Assembly: GCF_001693255.1 (NCBI RefSeq)
Contig: NZ_CP016474.1
Location: 124,001 to 188,000, forward strand
Source: Picosynechococcus sp. PCC 7003
GTDB lineage: Bacteria > Cyanobacteriota > Cyanobacteriia > Cyanobacteriales > MRBY01
Direction of reading: 5' to 3'
DNA: 64,000 nt
A program made the position numbers and the translations under genes. Below, piece after piece: positions 1 through 8,605 of the stretch. Position 1 is the first letter of the stretch. Every line of letters begins with the position of its first letter. The notes under the pieces were generated by a model. It was given only the letters and a program-made list of their open reading frames with translations, had not been told where the DNA came from and made no database searches.

Positions 1-1100
1 TTTTTGTGGTGGATGGCCAGGCCGGATTAAACGCCGCCGACCAAGAAATTGCCGACTGGTTGCGCCAACAAAATGTCCCCGTTGTCCTTGCTGTCAACAA
101 GTGCGAATCCCTCGAACAAGGTTATACCCAAGCAGCCGAATTCTGGGAACTGGGCATGGGAGAACCTTTCCCCATCTCAGCGATCCATGGCAGTGGTACC
201 GGTGATCTTTTAGACAAAGTCATTGAATATCTCCCGACGATCACCGACGTGGAAGAAGATACCACTATTAATGTCGCGATTATTGGTCGCCCCAATGTCG
301 GTAAATCGAGTCTGCTAAATGCTCTTACCGGGGAACAACGGGCGATCGTCAGCCCAATTTCTGGTACAACCCGCGATGCCATTGACACAATCATCGCGCG
401 CAACGGCCAACAATATCGCCTCATTGATACCGCTGGCATCCGCCGGAAAAAAAATGTGGATTATGGGGCCGAATTTTTTAGCATTAACCGTGCCTTTAAA
501 GCAATCCGCCGCGCCGATGTGGTGCTTTTTGTAATTGATGTTTTGGATGGGGTGACTGAACAGGATCTCAAACTGGCGGGTCGGATCATTGACGAAGGTC
601 GAGCCGTAATTATCATCGCTAATAAGTGGGATGCCGTCGAAAAAGATACCTACACCATCAACCAATACCGCAAAGAGTTGCAGGCGCGTCTATTTTTCAT
701 GGAATGGGCCGATATGCTCTTTATCAGTGCCCAAACTGGTCAGCGGGTAAATAAAATCCTCGATTTAGTCGATCAAGCTGCTGAATCTCACCGTCGCCGC
801 GTTTCTACCTCCGTCATTAATGAGGTGATCCAAGAAGCGGTTTCCTGGCATTCTCCCCCCACCAGTCGCCAAGGGAAACAGGGCCGGATTTACTATGGCA
901 CCCAGGTGCGTAGTCAGCCACCAACGATTTCTCTATTTGTCAATGACCCCAAACGTTTTAATGACAGCTATCGCCGCTATATCGAGAAGCAATTTCGCCA
1001 GGATCTTGGTTTCCATGGCACACCGATTAAATTGGTTTGGCGGGGTAAGCGAGTCCGGGATGCAGAGCGGGGCACTCCCAACCGAGCCACAAAGGTTTAA
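1..1100 (+). CDS. der: Ribosome-assembly GTPase Der (EngA), 5' end cut off by the window
   Basis: Der is a tandem two-domain GTPase needed for 50S ribosome assembly. The window opens inside the first G domain: its NKxD-type motif (NKCE) is visible about 31 residues in. The second G domain is complete, with P-loop GRPNVGKSS about residue 94, DTAGIRRK and NKWD, followed by the KH-like C-terminal domain. About 365 residues are visible; the family is usually near 450, so roughly 85-90 N-terminal residues lie upstream. The GTG at position 6 is internal to the gene and is not the real start. The reading frame is intact to the stop. Confidence 0.95.
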   Translation, partial: FVVDGQAGLNAADQEIADWLRQQNVPVVLAVNKCESLEQGYTQAAEFWELGMGEPFPISAIHGSGTGDLLDKVIEYLPTITDVEEDTTINVAIIGRPNVGKSSLLNALTGEQRAIVSPISGTTRDAIDTIIARNGQQYRLIDTAGIRRKKNVDYGAEFFSINRAFKAIRRADVVLFVIDVLDGVTEQDLKLAGRIIDEGRAVIIIANKWDAVEKDTYTINQYRKELQARLFFMEWADMLFISAQTGQRVNKILDLVDQAAESHRRRVSTSVINEVIQEAVSWHSPPTSRQGKQGRIYYGTQVRSQPPTISLFVNDPKRFNDSYRRYIEKQFRQDLGFHGTPIKLVWRGKRVRDAERGTPNRATKV

Positions 1101-1147
1101 AGCAGGCGATACACTGAAGGGCATATTTGTCTTGGGCACCAGGCTTT

Positions 1148-2374
1148 ATGTCTTCTGAAAAAATGTCTTCGTCACCCACCTATGATCTGATTGTGGTGGG
1201 GGCCACTGGCTTTGTGGGCCAAATTATTTGCCGCTATCTTTGTGACCATGCGGAACGTGAATCATTTACTTGGGCGATCGCCGGTCGTTCAGCCGAAAAA
1301 TTAGCCCAACTGAAGCGTTCCTTAGGTGTCCCTGGGAAGACCTTAGCAAGTCATGTCGTTGATGTTTTTGATCAAGGGGCAGTGATGGCTCTCTGTGCGC
1401 AAACGAAGGTGATCGTCACCACGGTCGGCCCCTACAGCCTCTACGGCGAAACCCTGGTACGGGCCTGCGCCACGACGGGGACTGATTATTGCGATCTGAC
1501 TGGGGAAGTCCAGTGGATCAAAAAAATGGTGAGCAAATATGAGGCGATCGCCCAACAAGCGGGAGCGCGGATTATCCATTGTTGCGGCTTTGATTCGGTA
1601 CCGTCTGACCTTGGGGTGTATTTTTTGCAGCAGCAAGCCCGAAAACAATTTGGGGAACCCTGTCATCAGATAAAAATGCGCGTGAAGGCCGCCCAGGGGG
1701 GAATTTCCGGGGGAACAGCGGCCAGTGGTGTGAATCTGATCAAAGAGGCGATCGCCGACCCAGAGATCAAAGCACTGTTGGGAAATCCCTATGCCCTCTG
1801 TTCCGAAGCCCCCAATCCACAGCATCCAGCTCCCCTAATTCCCGTACAAATCGATCACGCCTTTGGTGAATGGGTGACACCCTTTATCATGGCGGCAGTG
1901 AATACCCCCATCGTGCTGCGCTCCAATGCCTTAGAAAATTGGGCCTATGGTGAACAATTCCAGTACGACGAAGGATTGCTTACGGGGGTCAGTGTTGGCG
2001 GTTGGCTCAAAGCCCAGGGTCTAAGCCTGTTACTCAAGATTCTGGGAGGAGCAGCGGCGATCGCCCCTGGCATCCTCGAAAAAATTGTCCCAGCTCCCGG
2101 TGAAGGGCCTTCCCCCGGCCAACAGCAAGCAGGGTTTTACGATCTACGCTTTTGGGGAACCACTGCCTCCGGCGAAACCCTCATGGCCAAAGTCACTGGC
2201 GATCGCGATCCCGGCTATGGCTCCACCGCAAAAATTATTGCCCAAGCAGGACTCTGTTTAGCCAAAGATCATTTATCCCGACCAGGTGGCTTCTGGACGC
2301 CAGCCACAGGGATGGGCGAACCTCTCATCGAACGTCTCACTACCTACAGTGGTTTAACCTTCAGCATTCTTTGA
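1148..2374 (+). CDS. Saccharopine dehydrogenase-like / trans-acting enoyl reductase family protein
   Basis: A 408-residue protein with an N-terminal Rossmann fold: VVGATGFVG near residue 17 is the dinucleotide-binding glycine motif. The middle has CGFDSVPSD and a glycine-rich GGISGGT stretch typical of the saccharopine dehydrogenase-like/trans-acting enoyl reductase family. Family members reduce acyl or amino-acid-like substrates with NAD(P)H; the substrate here cannot be told. It starts 47 bp after der. The ATG at 1148 is preferred to the upstream TTG (1127); a second in-frame ATG lies at 1163. A stem-loop beyond the stop separates it from the convergent transporter gene. Confidence 0.8.
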   Translation: MSSEKMSSSPTYDLIVVGATGFVGQIICRYLCDHAERESFTWAIAGRSAEKLAQLKRSLGVPGKTLASHVVDVFDQGAVMALCAQTKVIVTTVGPYSLYGETLVRACATTGTDYCDLTGEVQWIKKMVSKYEAIAQQAGARIIHCCGFDSVPSDLGVYFLQQQARKQFGEPCHQIKMRVKAAQGGISGGTAASGVNLIKEAIADPEIKALLGNPYALCSEAPNPQHPAPLIPVQIDHAFGEWVTPFIMAAVNTPIVLRSNALENWAYGEQFQYDEGLLTGVSVGGWLKAQGLSLLLKILGGAAAIAPGILEKIVPAPGEGPSPGQQQAGFYDLRFWGTTASGETLMAKVTGDRDPGYGSTAKIIAQAGLCLAKDHLSRPGGFWTPATGMGEPLIERLTTYSGLTFSIL

Positions 2375-2417
2375 GTTAATTCCCCAGGCGATCGCCCTTC
2401 CTTAATATCCAAAATAT

Positions 2418-2450
2418 GAAAAAGGAGCGACCTGAGTCACTCCCTTTATT
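2418..2450. terminator. Probable bidirectional intrinsic terminator
   Basis: GGAGCGAC (2424-2431) pairs with GTCACTCC (2436-2443), with one mismatch. A-rich sequence lies on the left and a T-rich run on the right. It sits between the convergent reductase gene and the formate/nitrite transporter gene, so it could serve both. Confidence 0.6.
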
Positions 2451-2497
2451 TCCCTAATTATTTTTATTTTGGCAATCAGTGGATTAAGCCCAATTTT

Positions 2498-3340
2498 TTA
2501 GCGCAGTACGGGATTTTTCATGGATTCTTCCATTGCCATTTGGGGAAGCCCTTGGGATTTCGTGTAGTGGGTTGAGTACAACAGAGCGCCGATGAAAATA
2601 CCACCGCCAATGATGTTACCGATCGTCACAGGCAAGAAATCCCAGAAGACCATATCCATACCAGAGATCGGTGCGCCGAGAACCATACCAGTCAAGATAA
2701 AGAACATATTAACGACGATGTGCTCCAGACCAAGGGTGACAAACGCGAAGATCGGGAACCAACAGCCCATAAACTTACCAGGGACAGACTTGCTCACCAT
2801 ACCCATCATCACGGCCAGGCAAACCAGGAAGTTACAAAAAATGCCACGGACGATAAAAAGGAAGAAACCATTGGTGCCCATTTCCTTGACGGCCACAGTT
2901 TTGGAGAGGGCAATTTCCATGATTTTTTCGCCCACAGGACTCGGGTCAGCCGTGCCACCATTGGTGAGGGAGAAACCCATCAGTAGTGCAACAAACAAAC
3001 AGCCTAAAAAGTTGCCGATATAAACCCAAAGCCAGTTATTTAGAGCTTTGCCAAACCTCACTCGCCCAGCCAACATTGCCGATGTCATCAAAGCGAAGTT
3101 TCCGGTCACCAATTCCATCCCAAAAAGCACGATGGAGGCAAATCCCCAAGGGAAGAGGAGCGCTCCGAGGAAGGGTAAACCACTTTGCACAGCGACGGTA
3201 ACAGCGAGAGTTGTGGCAACACCAAGAGCCAAACCAGAGTAGAAGCCACGGATGAGCAGATCTTTGACGGAAAGCCGTGCTTTTGTTTCGCCTGCTTTGA
3301 TACTGGCATCTACTAGTTCTTTGGGGATTACGTAGTCCAT
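2498..3340 (-). CDS. Formate/nitrite transporter (FNT) family protein
   Basis: A 280-residue integral membrane protein with about six hydrophobic helices. Family-typical stretches include the N-terminal segment with GFYSGLALGVA, LVTGNFALM in the second/third helix region, and GNIIGGGIFIG near the end. FNT proteins form pentameric channels for small monovalent anions such as formate or nitrite. No nitrate/nitrite assimilation gene is adjacent, so the anion cannot be assigned. The ATG at 3340 is preceded by an AGGAG ribosome site (TTAGGAGAAAATA). The long upstream region suggests an independent promoter. Confidence 0.9.
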   Translation of the reverse strand: MDYVIPKELVDASIKAGETKARLSVKDLLIRGFYSGLALGVATTLAVTVAVQSGLPFLGALLFPWGFASIVLFGMELVTGNFALMTSAMLAGRVRFGKALNNWLWVYIGNFLGCLFVALLMGFSLTNGGTADPSPVGEKIMEIALSKTVAVKEMGTNGFFLFIVRGIFCNFLVCLAVMMGMVSKSVPGKFMGCWFPIFAFVTLGLEHIVVNMFFILTGMVLGAPISGMDMVFWDFLPVTIGNIIGGGIFIGALLYSTHYTKSQGLPQMAMEESMKNPVLR

Positions 3341-3900
3341 TATTTTCTCCTAATTTAAAACCGATTGGGAAACAAAAGGGTGATTGGTTTTTATCGCGTT
3401 AATGCGCTTTGAGATTGACTTTTAAACCACAGGTAAATTGTTCATCAAGAACTTAATTTTACTTTTTGTGAATTTAATTGCAAAAGTTTAGCTCTAGATT
3501 TTTATTCTGCTTTGATATTGATCTAAAAAAAACTCTTGAACTACGTCAAGGCAGAATATCATAGCATTTTTGAGCAATTTGCCCAAAAGGCAATTCTCTT
3601 AAAAGAAATCATCTTCCAGTCACAATTAAAGCTCTACTTTTTTGCAGGTAGCAACAAAATATGGCGCATTTATATTGCTTAGAAGGAGATGATCAAGGTG
3701 TGATTTGCAGTGGCTTTTGCAAAGACAGTAATAATCCTTGATAAAAGATAAATTGATTTACAAAAAATCTTCTTTTAAAGAGATTTTTTACATTCAACAG
3801 TTCATAAGTTAAACAAGGAAATCCTGAAAATTTGTAACCGAAGCTACGATTTTTGATGGCACTTGAGCTCTATGCATGAATTGAATTACGTTTTTACATG
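3341..3900. other. Long AT-rich intergenic region, no convincing gene
   Basis: About 560 bp upstream of the transporter gene. Two small signals are visible: an FNR/CRP-like near-dyad TTGAT-ATTG-ATCTA (3512-3525) and a perfect 5-bp inverted repeat TTGCC-CAAAA-GGCAA (3579-3593). A 26-codon ATG frame at 3661-3741 encodes a short cysteine-containing peptide but has no clear ribosome site. I see no NtcA consensus (GTA-N8-TAC). Confidence 0.5.
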
Positions 3901-3940
3901 AAAAACACCCAAGCAGGCATGATTGCAGCCATGGGTGTAT
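3900..3940 (-). terminator. Terminator of trmH
   Basis: Read on the minus strand, ACACCCA and TGGGTGT form a stem (plus-strand arms about 3906-3912 and 3932-3938) followed by GTTTTTC. It lies about 30 bp after the trmH stop. Confidence 0.65.
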
Positions 3941-3970
3941 TGAAATGGGGGGGATTAAGGCTAGCTGGGC

Positions 3971-4630
3971 TTAGGTTTGAATGATTTGACCTTCTGAATC
4001 TAAAGGGGGATAGGGTAATTGGCGATCGCGGTAATGGGCAACAAGTTCGGGGTAGCCCCACTCAAAGACTTTCTGACGGTAGAACTCTGGATCGAGGCGG
4101 GGTTGGTCATAAAACCCGGCCTGGAGGCGTTGACGTTGCGCTTCAAAGAGAATCACCGCTGCAGCCACGGAAACATTGAGGGACTGCACCATCCCTAGCA
4201 TCGGAATAATAATGTGACCATCCACCCGCTCGGCTGCTGTGTCACTGACCCCCCACCGTTCGGCACCCATCAAAATTGCCGTGGGTTGCGTATAGTCAAT
4301 GGTGCGATAATCAACGGCGCGATCGCTTAAATGGGCCGCATAGATCTTGAAGTTTTGCTGGTGGAGCTGATCGATGGCCGTGGTGATATCAGGGTGACGG
4401 TTTAAATCAACCCATTTTTCACTACCTTGGGCCACCTGGGAATAAGTATCGAGGACATCACCATCTGCGACCCGATTCATACCATGGACAGCCATCACCC
4501 CTACTGCATCACAGGTGCGAATAATCGCAGAAATATTGTGGGGTTTGTGGACATCCTCCATGAGGACAGTGAGGTCGGGTTGACGACGGTTTAGGGTTTC
4601 GCAAATGCGTTGATATCTTCTCGATAGCAC
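3971..4630 (-). CDS. trmH: tRNA (guanosine-18-2'-O)-methyltransferase TrmH (SpoU)
   Basis: A 219-residue SPOUT-class RNA methyltransferase that uses S-adenosylmethionine to 2'-O-methylate G18 in the tRNA D-loop. Motif 1 (VLMEDVHKPHNISAIIRTCD, near residue 22), motif 2 (ILMGAERWGVSD) and motif 3 (IPMLGMVQSLNVSVAAA) are all present, including the Asn-Arg, Glu and Ser-Leu-Asn signature positions. The N-terminal RRYQRI segment and the C-terminal extension after motif 3 favour TrmH over other SpoU-fold enzymes. It is monocistronic with its own terminator. Confidence 0.9.
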   Translation of the reverse strand: MLSRRYQRICETLNRRQPDLTVLMEDVHKPHNISAIIRTCDAVGVMAVHGMNRVADGDVLDTYSQVAQGSEKWVDLNRHPDITTAIDQLHQQNFKIYAAHLSDRAVDYRTIDYTQPTAILMGAERWGVSDTAAERVDGHIIIPMLGMVQSLNVSVAAAVILFEAQRQRLQAGFYDQPRLDPEFYRQKVFEWGYPELVAHYRDRQLPYPPLDSEGQIIQT

Positions 4631-4676
4631 AATCTTATTTTTTAGCTAACAGCACAGGATCCAGATTTTAGGTGAT

Positions 4677-5054
4677 TTAGGAGAGATTGTCTTCCCAATT
4701 TTCCCCGTCAAAAAATATAATCTCAAAGACATCTAATAGATTTTCATCTAAACAGCGCAGATTCACATCGATACTATCGGGATGGGAGCGGGGGATATAA
4801 AAAGAATGGACGCCACAACGCCGACAAAAAAGGTGAGTTGCTTGGTGGGTATTAAAGTGGTGAGCCGTTAGTAGATCTTTTCCTTGGTGTAAATGGAAAT
4901 CTACCTGGGAAACAAGGATATGGAGAAATCCTTTTTTGCGACAAATGGAACAGTTGCAGTCAAGGGCTTTAACGTTTCTCAGAATGACTTGGAAGCGAAC
5001 ACCGCCACAATGACAGCCACCCCCATAGCGTTTCGGTTCAGAAAAATCAGACAT
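4677..5054 (-). CDS. GFA (glutathione-dependent formaldehyde-activating / CENP-V) family protein
   Basis: A 125-residue zinc-binding fold. The cysteine pairs are visible as CHCGG (near residue 14), CNCSIC (near 33) and FCRRCG (near 78), the layout of the GFA family. Only a few members have shown glutathione-formaldehyde chemistry, so the reaction is unknown. The ATG at 5054 (MSDFSEPKRYGGG) is chosen because the longer frame would run into the Rrf2 gene upstream. It starts 10 bp after that gene's stop, so the two are probably co-transcribed. Confidence 0.8.
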   Translation of the reverse strand: MSDFSEPKRYGGGCHCGGVRFQVILRNVKALDCNCSICRKKGFLHILVSQVDFHLHQGKDLLTAHHFNTHQATHLFCRRCGVHSFYIPRSHPDSIDVNLRCLDENLLDVFEIIFFDGENWEDNLS

Positions 5055-5064
5055 TGTGAAACCT

Positions 5065-5508
5065 TTAAATAACAAAACTTGTGGCTTCCCCCTGGGCCGC
5101 TTTCCAACTGCGGGCGTCGTAATATAAATCAGCAAGGGTAATGTTATAAAGGGCTTCTTGGAGTTTTTGGTGGAGTCGTTGCCAGAGACTAAAGGTCACC
5201 CAATCTTCGGCTTGGTCGGGATGGGGTTCATGGTGGGGTAGCGGTTCAATGGTTTCACCGATGGCCTGGAGAATTTGACCTAGGGAAATATCTTCGGGTT
5301 TCGATAGTAATTGATATCCCCCTTGGGCACCCCGGACTGAGCGAAGAATTCCGGCTCGACGCATCTCAATCAACAGCTTCTCAAGGTATGGGGCTGGGAG
5401 GTTTTGGCGTTTGGCGATCGCCTTTACGGAGGTGGGGCCATAACCGGGTTGTAAACTAATATCAAGTAAAGCTTTAACGCTGTAATGACCTCTGGTGGTT
5501 AGCTTCAT
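5065..5508 (-). CDS. Rrf2-family transcriptional regulator without Fe-S cysteines
   Basis: A 147-residue Rrf2 winged-helix protein. The N-terminus MKLTTRGHYSVKALLDI, the ISLGQILQAIGE segment and the RSVRGAQGGYQL wing are typical. IscR-type members use three cysteines after the wing to hold an iron-sulfur cluster; here that stretch has His-rich PHHEPHPDQ and no cysteine anywhere in the protein, so an IscR-style cluster is unlikely. Cysteine-free Rrf2 proteins are known in cyanobacteria. It is divergent from the cyAbrB gene (215-bp gap) and likely co-transcribed with the GFA gene. Confidence 0.85.
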   Translation of the reverse strand: MKLTTRGHYSVKALLDISLQPGYGPTSVKAIAKRQNLPAPYLEKLLIEMRRAGILRSVRGAQGGYQLLSKPEDISLGQILQAIGETIEPLPHHEPHPDQAEDWVTFSLWQRLHQKLQEALYNITLADLYYDARSWKAAQGEATSFVI

Positions 5509-5723
5509 GGCTACCTTTTTTGAAAAAATTTTGGCATGTTAGGAAAGAATGCGATTATTTTTGCCAAAAAAAATCGTCTTAACCTCTATTTTAAGGGAGA
5601 ATAATGTAAGATAAACGTGAGAAACAGCTAATTTAAAAGTTTAAGGTGCGCAGCGAAGTGAAAATTAATTCGCAGGCTTCATCCCATAACTCTCATTTAT
5701 CGTCATTCATTCGTAATAAGTAA

Positions 5724-6110
5724 ATGGCTACAAAGAAAAAGATTGAAACATTGACCGGTGATGCACTGCTCGCGAAAGTGAAGGAGCTTGAAACCCACAG
5801 TAAAGAAGAAAAAGCTAGAGCTTGCGGCTATTACACGATCACCAAGAATGGGGTTGAACGTGTCAATATGATGAAGTTCTATAACGCCCTCATCGAAGCA
5901 GAAGGGGTGCAGTTAGATAGCAATACAAACGCCCAGGGCCGGGGTGGTCGTGCTGCCACCTATCGTATTAGTGTCCAGTCCAATGGGAATCTTTTGATTG
6001 GGTCTGCCTACACAAAAAAGATGGGTCTTCAGCCTGGTGATGAATTTGAAATTTCTTTAGGTCGCAAGCACATTCATCTCAAACAACTAGGTGCTGATGA
6101 TGAGGCTTAA
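5724..6110 (+). CDS. cyAbrB-type AbrB-like transcriptional regulator
   Basis: A 128-residue member of the cyanobacterial AbrB family. The N-terminal half (LTGDALLAKVKEL and ACGYYTITKNG) is the cyanobacteria-specific part. The C-terminal half (YRISVQSNGNLLIG and PGDEFEISLGRKHIHL) is the AbrB DNA-binding fold, placed C-terminally as is typical of cyAbrB. These abundant proteins modulate carbon/nitrogen balance and many promoters. Cyanobacteria usually carry two paralogs; I cannot tell which this is. A 215-bp gap separates it from the divergent Rrf2 gene. Confidence 0.9.
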   Translation: MATKKKIETLTGDALLAKVKELETHSKEEKARACGYYTITKNGVERVNMMKFYNALIEAEGVQLDSNTNAQGRGGRAATYRISVQSNGNLLIGSAYTKKMGLQPGDEFEISLGRKHIHLKQLGADDEA

Positions 6111-6144
6111 ATTTTCCTAAGAATTAATCCGTACAAATCGGTAT

Positions 6145-6176
6145 TGCGATCGCCATTATGGGGGTCGTTTTTTATT
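6145..6176 (+). terminator. Possible terminator after cyAbrB
   Basis: CGATCGCC can pair imperfectly (6 of 8) with GGGGGTCG across ATTAT, followed by a T6 run. The left arm is part of a HIP1-like site. Confidence 0.45.
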
Positions 6177-6187
6177 TTGTATAGTGA

Positions 6188-6841
6188 TTACCATTGACTA
6201 GGGTGATGTTGCTGGAAGCGTTGGCTCAGGTGTTGCCATTCCCGTTGCCCTAGCATTACCGGCGGAAAAAGATCACTCGACAGGCCAACGGCGATCGCCC
6301 CGGCTTGGATCAATTCGGGGCCATTAGTCAGGGTGACGCCCCCGGTGGGAATCAGAGGAATTTGAGGGAAAGGCGCTTGGAGACAACGGATAAAACTAGC
6401 GCCACCGACGGCTTTAATGGGAAAGACCTTGACGCCATCACTACCCCAACGCCAAGCTTGATAGATTTCGCTGGGAGTCATCGCTCCAAGAACCATGGGA
6501 ATATCTTGGTGGTGGGCAATTTTAATCAGAGCCTGGTCACTGTGGGGGCTAAAGGCAAAGGTTGCGCCACTGGCGATCGCCTCTTTTAATTCCGTAGAGG
6601 TGAGGATTGTGCCCGTGCCAATAATTGTCTGGGGAAACTTTTCCCGTAGGGTAGTAATGATGCGGCCGGCTTGGTCACTATTCCAGGTAATTTCGATGAG
6701 TTGCAATCCCCCAGCAATGGCGGTTTCAGCCATAGTTATGCCCTGTTGCCAATCCGTAGCCCGAATGACGGCGATCGCCCGGTGTTCTTGGAGTTGTGCA
6801 AACCAGCGTTGTTGGAGGGGGGTCATTGCAAATTTGGACAA
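6188..6841 (-). CDS. eda: 2-keto-3-deoxy-6-phosphogluconate aldolase (KDPG/KHG aldolase)
   Basis: A 217-residue class I aldolase that splits KDPG into pyruvate and glyceraldehyde-3-phosphate, the last step of the Entner-Doudoroff route. Visible family motifs: AVIRATDWQQG, IEITWNS (catalytic Glu), IGTGTI, FAFSPHSD, and VKVFPIKAVGG with the Schiff-base lysine, then PTGGV near the phosphate site. The start ATG overlaps the end of the MerR gene by 19 bp, so translation is probably coupled. It is the last gene of a three-gene minus-strand operon. Confidence 0.9.
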   Translation of the reverse strand: MSKFAMTPLQQRWFAQLQEHRAIAVIRATDWQQGITMAETAIAGGLQLIEITWNSDQAGRIITTLREKFPQTIIGTGTILTSTELKEAIASGATFAFSPHSDQALIKIAHHQDIPMVLGAMTPSEIYQAWRWGSDGVKVFPIKAVGGASFIRCLQAPFPQIPLIPTGGVTLTNGPELIQAGAIAVGLSSDLFPPVMLGQREWQHLSQRFQQHHPSQW

Positions 6842-7239
6842 ATGGTCGATGGGGGCTGGGGCTGATCAGAAAAATCTTGCCAACCAGACAGAATACCTTG
6901 TAATTCCCCCTTTAGGATCGTCAGGGCAGCCATTTGCTGATTAATTTCTTGGAGTTGCGCTTCTAATAATTCTTTAATCACCCCACAGGGCAAAGTTCCT
7001 TGGTCGCGCACCGATAGGATTTTGCCAATGTCTTCGAGGCTTAAACCGAGGGACTGGGCCCGTTTAATAAAGGCTAACCGAGCAAACACTGCCGCCGAAA
7101 AGAGTCGATAACCCTTTGGCGATCGCCCCATCACCGTGGTCAACAAACCCAGATCTGCATAGTAGCGAATCGTCTTTACCGGTAAACCGCTCTGCTGGGC
7201 CACGGTCCCAATTTTGAGGCCATAATCTGCCGTTGCCAT
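6823..7239 (-). CDS. MerR-family transcriptional regulator
   Basis: A 138-residue protein. The N-terminal winged helix is clear: LKIGTVAQQSGLPVKTIRYYADLGLL, then PKGYRLF. It is followed by the long dimerisation helix and a cysteine in TLPCGVIKELL, with a second cysteine near the end (TICPNLQ), a spacing also seen in metal- or redox-sensing MerR proteins; the effector is unknown. The ATG at 7239 shares one base with the stop of the upstream gene (TAATG), and the 3' end overlaps eda, so all three cistrons are stacked. It may control its own operon. Confidence 0.85.
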   Translation of the reverse strand: MATADYGLKIGTVAQQSGLPVKTIRYYADLGLLTTVMGRSPKGYRLFSAAVFARLAFIKRAQSLGLSLEDIGKILSVRDQGTLPCGVIKELLEAQLQEINQQMAALTILKGELQGILSGWQDFSDQPQPPSTICPNLQ

Positions 7240-7523
7240 TAGCGTTGTCTTTCGTTCATCAACTGGGGAAGCGGGACATTCACTTCTGTGGGGGGTAAAT
7301 AACGACGTGGTAAAACCCGGTTGAGATCCCGTTGATCGCGGCGAATGCGAGACCAACGAATGGCGATCGCCCCTAATACAAATCCCAAACCGATGGTAAA
7401 TAGACCCCAATGCTCATCGACGCCCCCAATCACCACCTCAATTAAACCCATCACAATCAAGAAGCTAGACACTGGCTCCTTACGATATAAACGCTTAACA
7501 GTTCGTCGATTGAAACGGGCCAT
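7239..7523 (-). CDS. Small two-helix membrane protein, function unknown
   Basis: A 94-residue protein with a basic N-terminus (MARFNRRTVKRLYRK), two hydrophobic segments at about residues 19-35 and 39-56, a basic stretch (RWSRIRRDQRD) and a soluble Pro-rich tail. I do not recognise the family. Its stop overlaps the MerR start as TAATG, a classic termination-reinitiation arrangement, so it is the first gene of the operon ending in eda. Confidence 0.7.
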   Translation of the reverse strand: MARFNRRTVKRLYRKEPVSSFLIVMGLIEVVIGGVDEHWGLFTIGLGFVLGAIAIRWSRIRRDQRDLNRVLPRRYLPPTEVNVPLPQLMNERQR

Positions 7524-7701
7524 AGAATTTTCCAGGGAAATTTTCCACAGGGGCTGAAAAATAATGAATAACGATCACCTTTAGCTTAACAAATTGGCGC
7601 TTCTCCTTGGTTCGAGGGACGATCCTAAATTGCAGTCTAGGCCAGGCAAGCTTGGATTTTTGCCTTAAGATACATTTTGATTCTGCGCCCCAGTATTCCC
7701 C

Positions 7702-8580
7702 ATGAAACTTTCAACTAAGTTCCTGACGCCATATCTGTTTTTGTTACCGGCCCTTGCCATTTTGGGCTTAGCGGTAGCCCTCCCGGCCCTCCAAGCGTTT
7801 TACCTCAGTTTTACCGAGTATCAATATGATCTGACCCAAACCCCCCGCTGGATCGGGTTTAAAAATTTTGCTCTGCTGTTCCAGGATGATTTGTTTTGGA
7901 AAACCTTGGGTAATACGGTGTTGTACTTAATTGGAGTCGTGCCGATCTTGGTAAGTTTTTCCTTAGCCTTGGCCATTTTGGTGAACCAGAGTCTCCGGGG
8001 GATTACTTGGTTTCGGGCAGCCTTTTATACGCCAGTGATCGTTTCTCTGGTGGTGGCGGGAATTGCCTGGCGCGCCTTGTATGCGTCCAATGGTTTTTTT
8101 AATCAACTCCTGAAACAAGTCGGTTTAGGGGACGGAATTCCTTGGCTCACGGATCCGAAACTCGCCCTCTGGAGTGTGATGTTGGTGACCATTTGGAAAG
8201 GACTGGGCTATTACATGGTGATCTATCTGGCCGGATTGCAGGCGATTTCCCCGGAACTGTATGAAGCAGCTTCCTTGGACGGTTCGGACGGCTGGCGCAA
8301 ACATCTAGATATTACGGTGCCCTTGATGCGTCCCTATATTTTGCTGGTATCGGTGATTTCGGCAATTTCGGCAACGAAGGTTTTCGAAGAAATTTATGTA
8401 ATGACCCAGGGGGGACCGTTAAACGCTTCAAAAACGGTGGTCTATTATCTCTATGAGCAGGCGTTTCAAAATCTGGAGATTAGCTATGCTTGCACCATTG
8501 GGCTGGTGTTGTTCCTGGTAATTTTTGTTCTCTCCATTTTTAACCTTTATCTGTCTCGCCAAACAAACCAGGGGTTTTAA
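7702..8580 (+). CDS. Carbohydrate ABC transporter permease (MalF/UgpA type), orphan
   Basis: A 292-residue inner-membrane permease with about six helices. The EAA loop that docks the ATPase is visible as YEAASLDGSDGWRKHLDITVPLM near residue 190. The N-terminal LFLLPALAILGLAVALPALQAF segment is typical of sugar permeases. Such permeases work as a pair with a MalG-type partner, a binding protein and an ATPase; none is adjacent, so the partners must be encoded elsewhere. It converges with murJ, with 25 bp between stops. Confidence 0.9.
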   Translation: MKLSTKFLTPYLFLLPALAILGLAVALPALQAFYLSFTEYQYDLTQTPRWIGFKNFALLFQDDLFWKTLGNTVLYLIGVVPILVSFSLALAILVNQSLRGITWFRAAFYTPVIVSLVVAGIAWRALYASNGFFNQLLKQVGLGDGIPWLTDPKLALWSVMLVTIWKGLGYYMVIYLAGLQAISPELYEAASLDGSDGWRKHLDITVPLMRPYILLVSVISAISATKVFEEIYVMTQGGPLNASKTVVYYLYEQAFQNLEISYACTIGLVLFLVIFVLSIFNLYLSRQTNQGF

Positions 8581-8605
8581 ACCAAATCCCTTCAAACTTT
8601 TGCTC

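Noticed and set aside
1343-1825. A 160-codon frame antisense to the reductase gene
   Set aside because: It is fully contained in a well-supported gene and has no family features.
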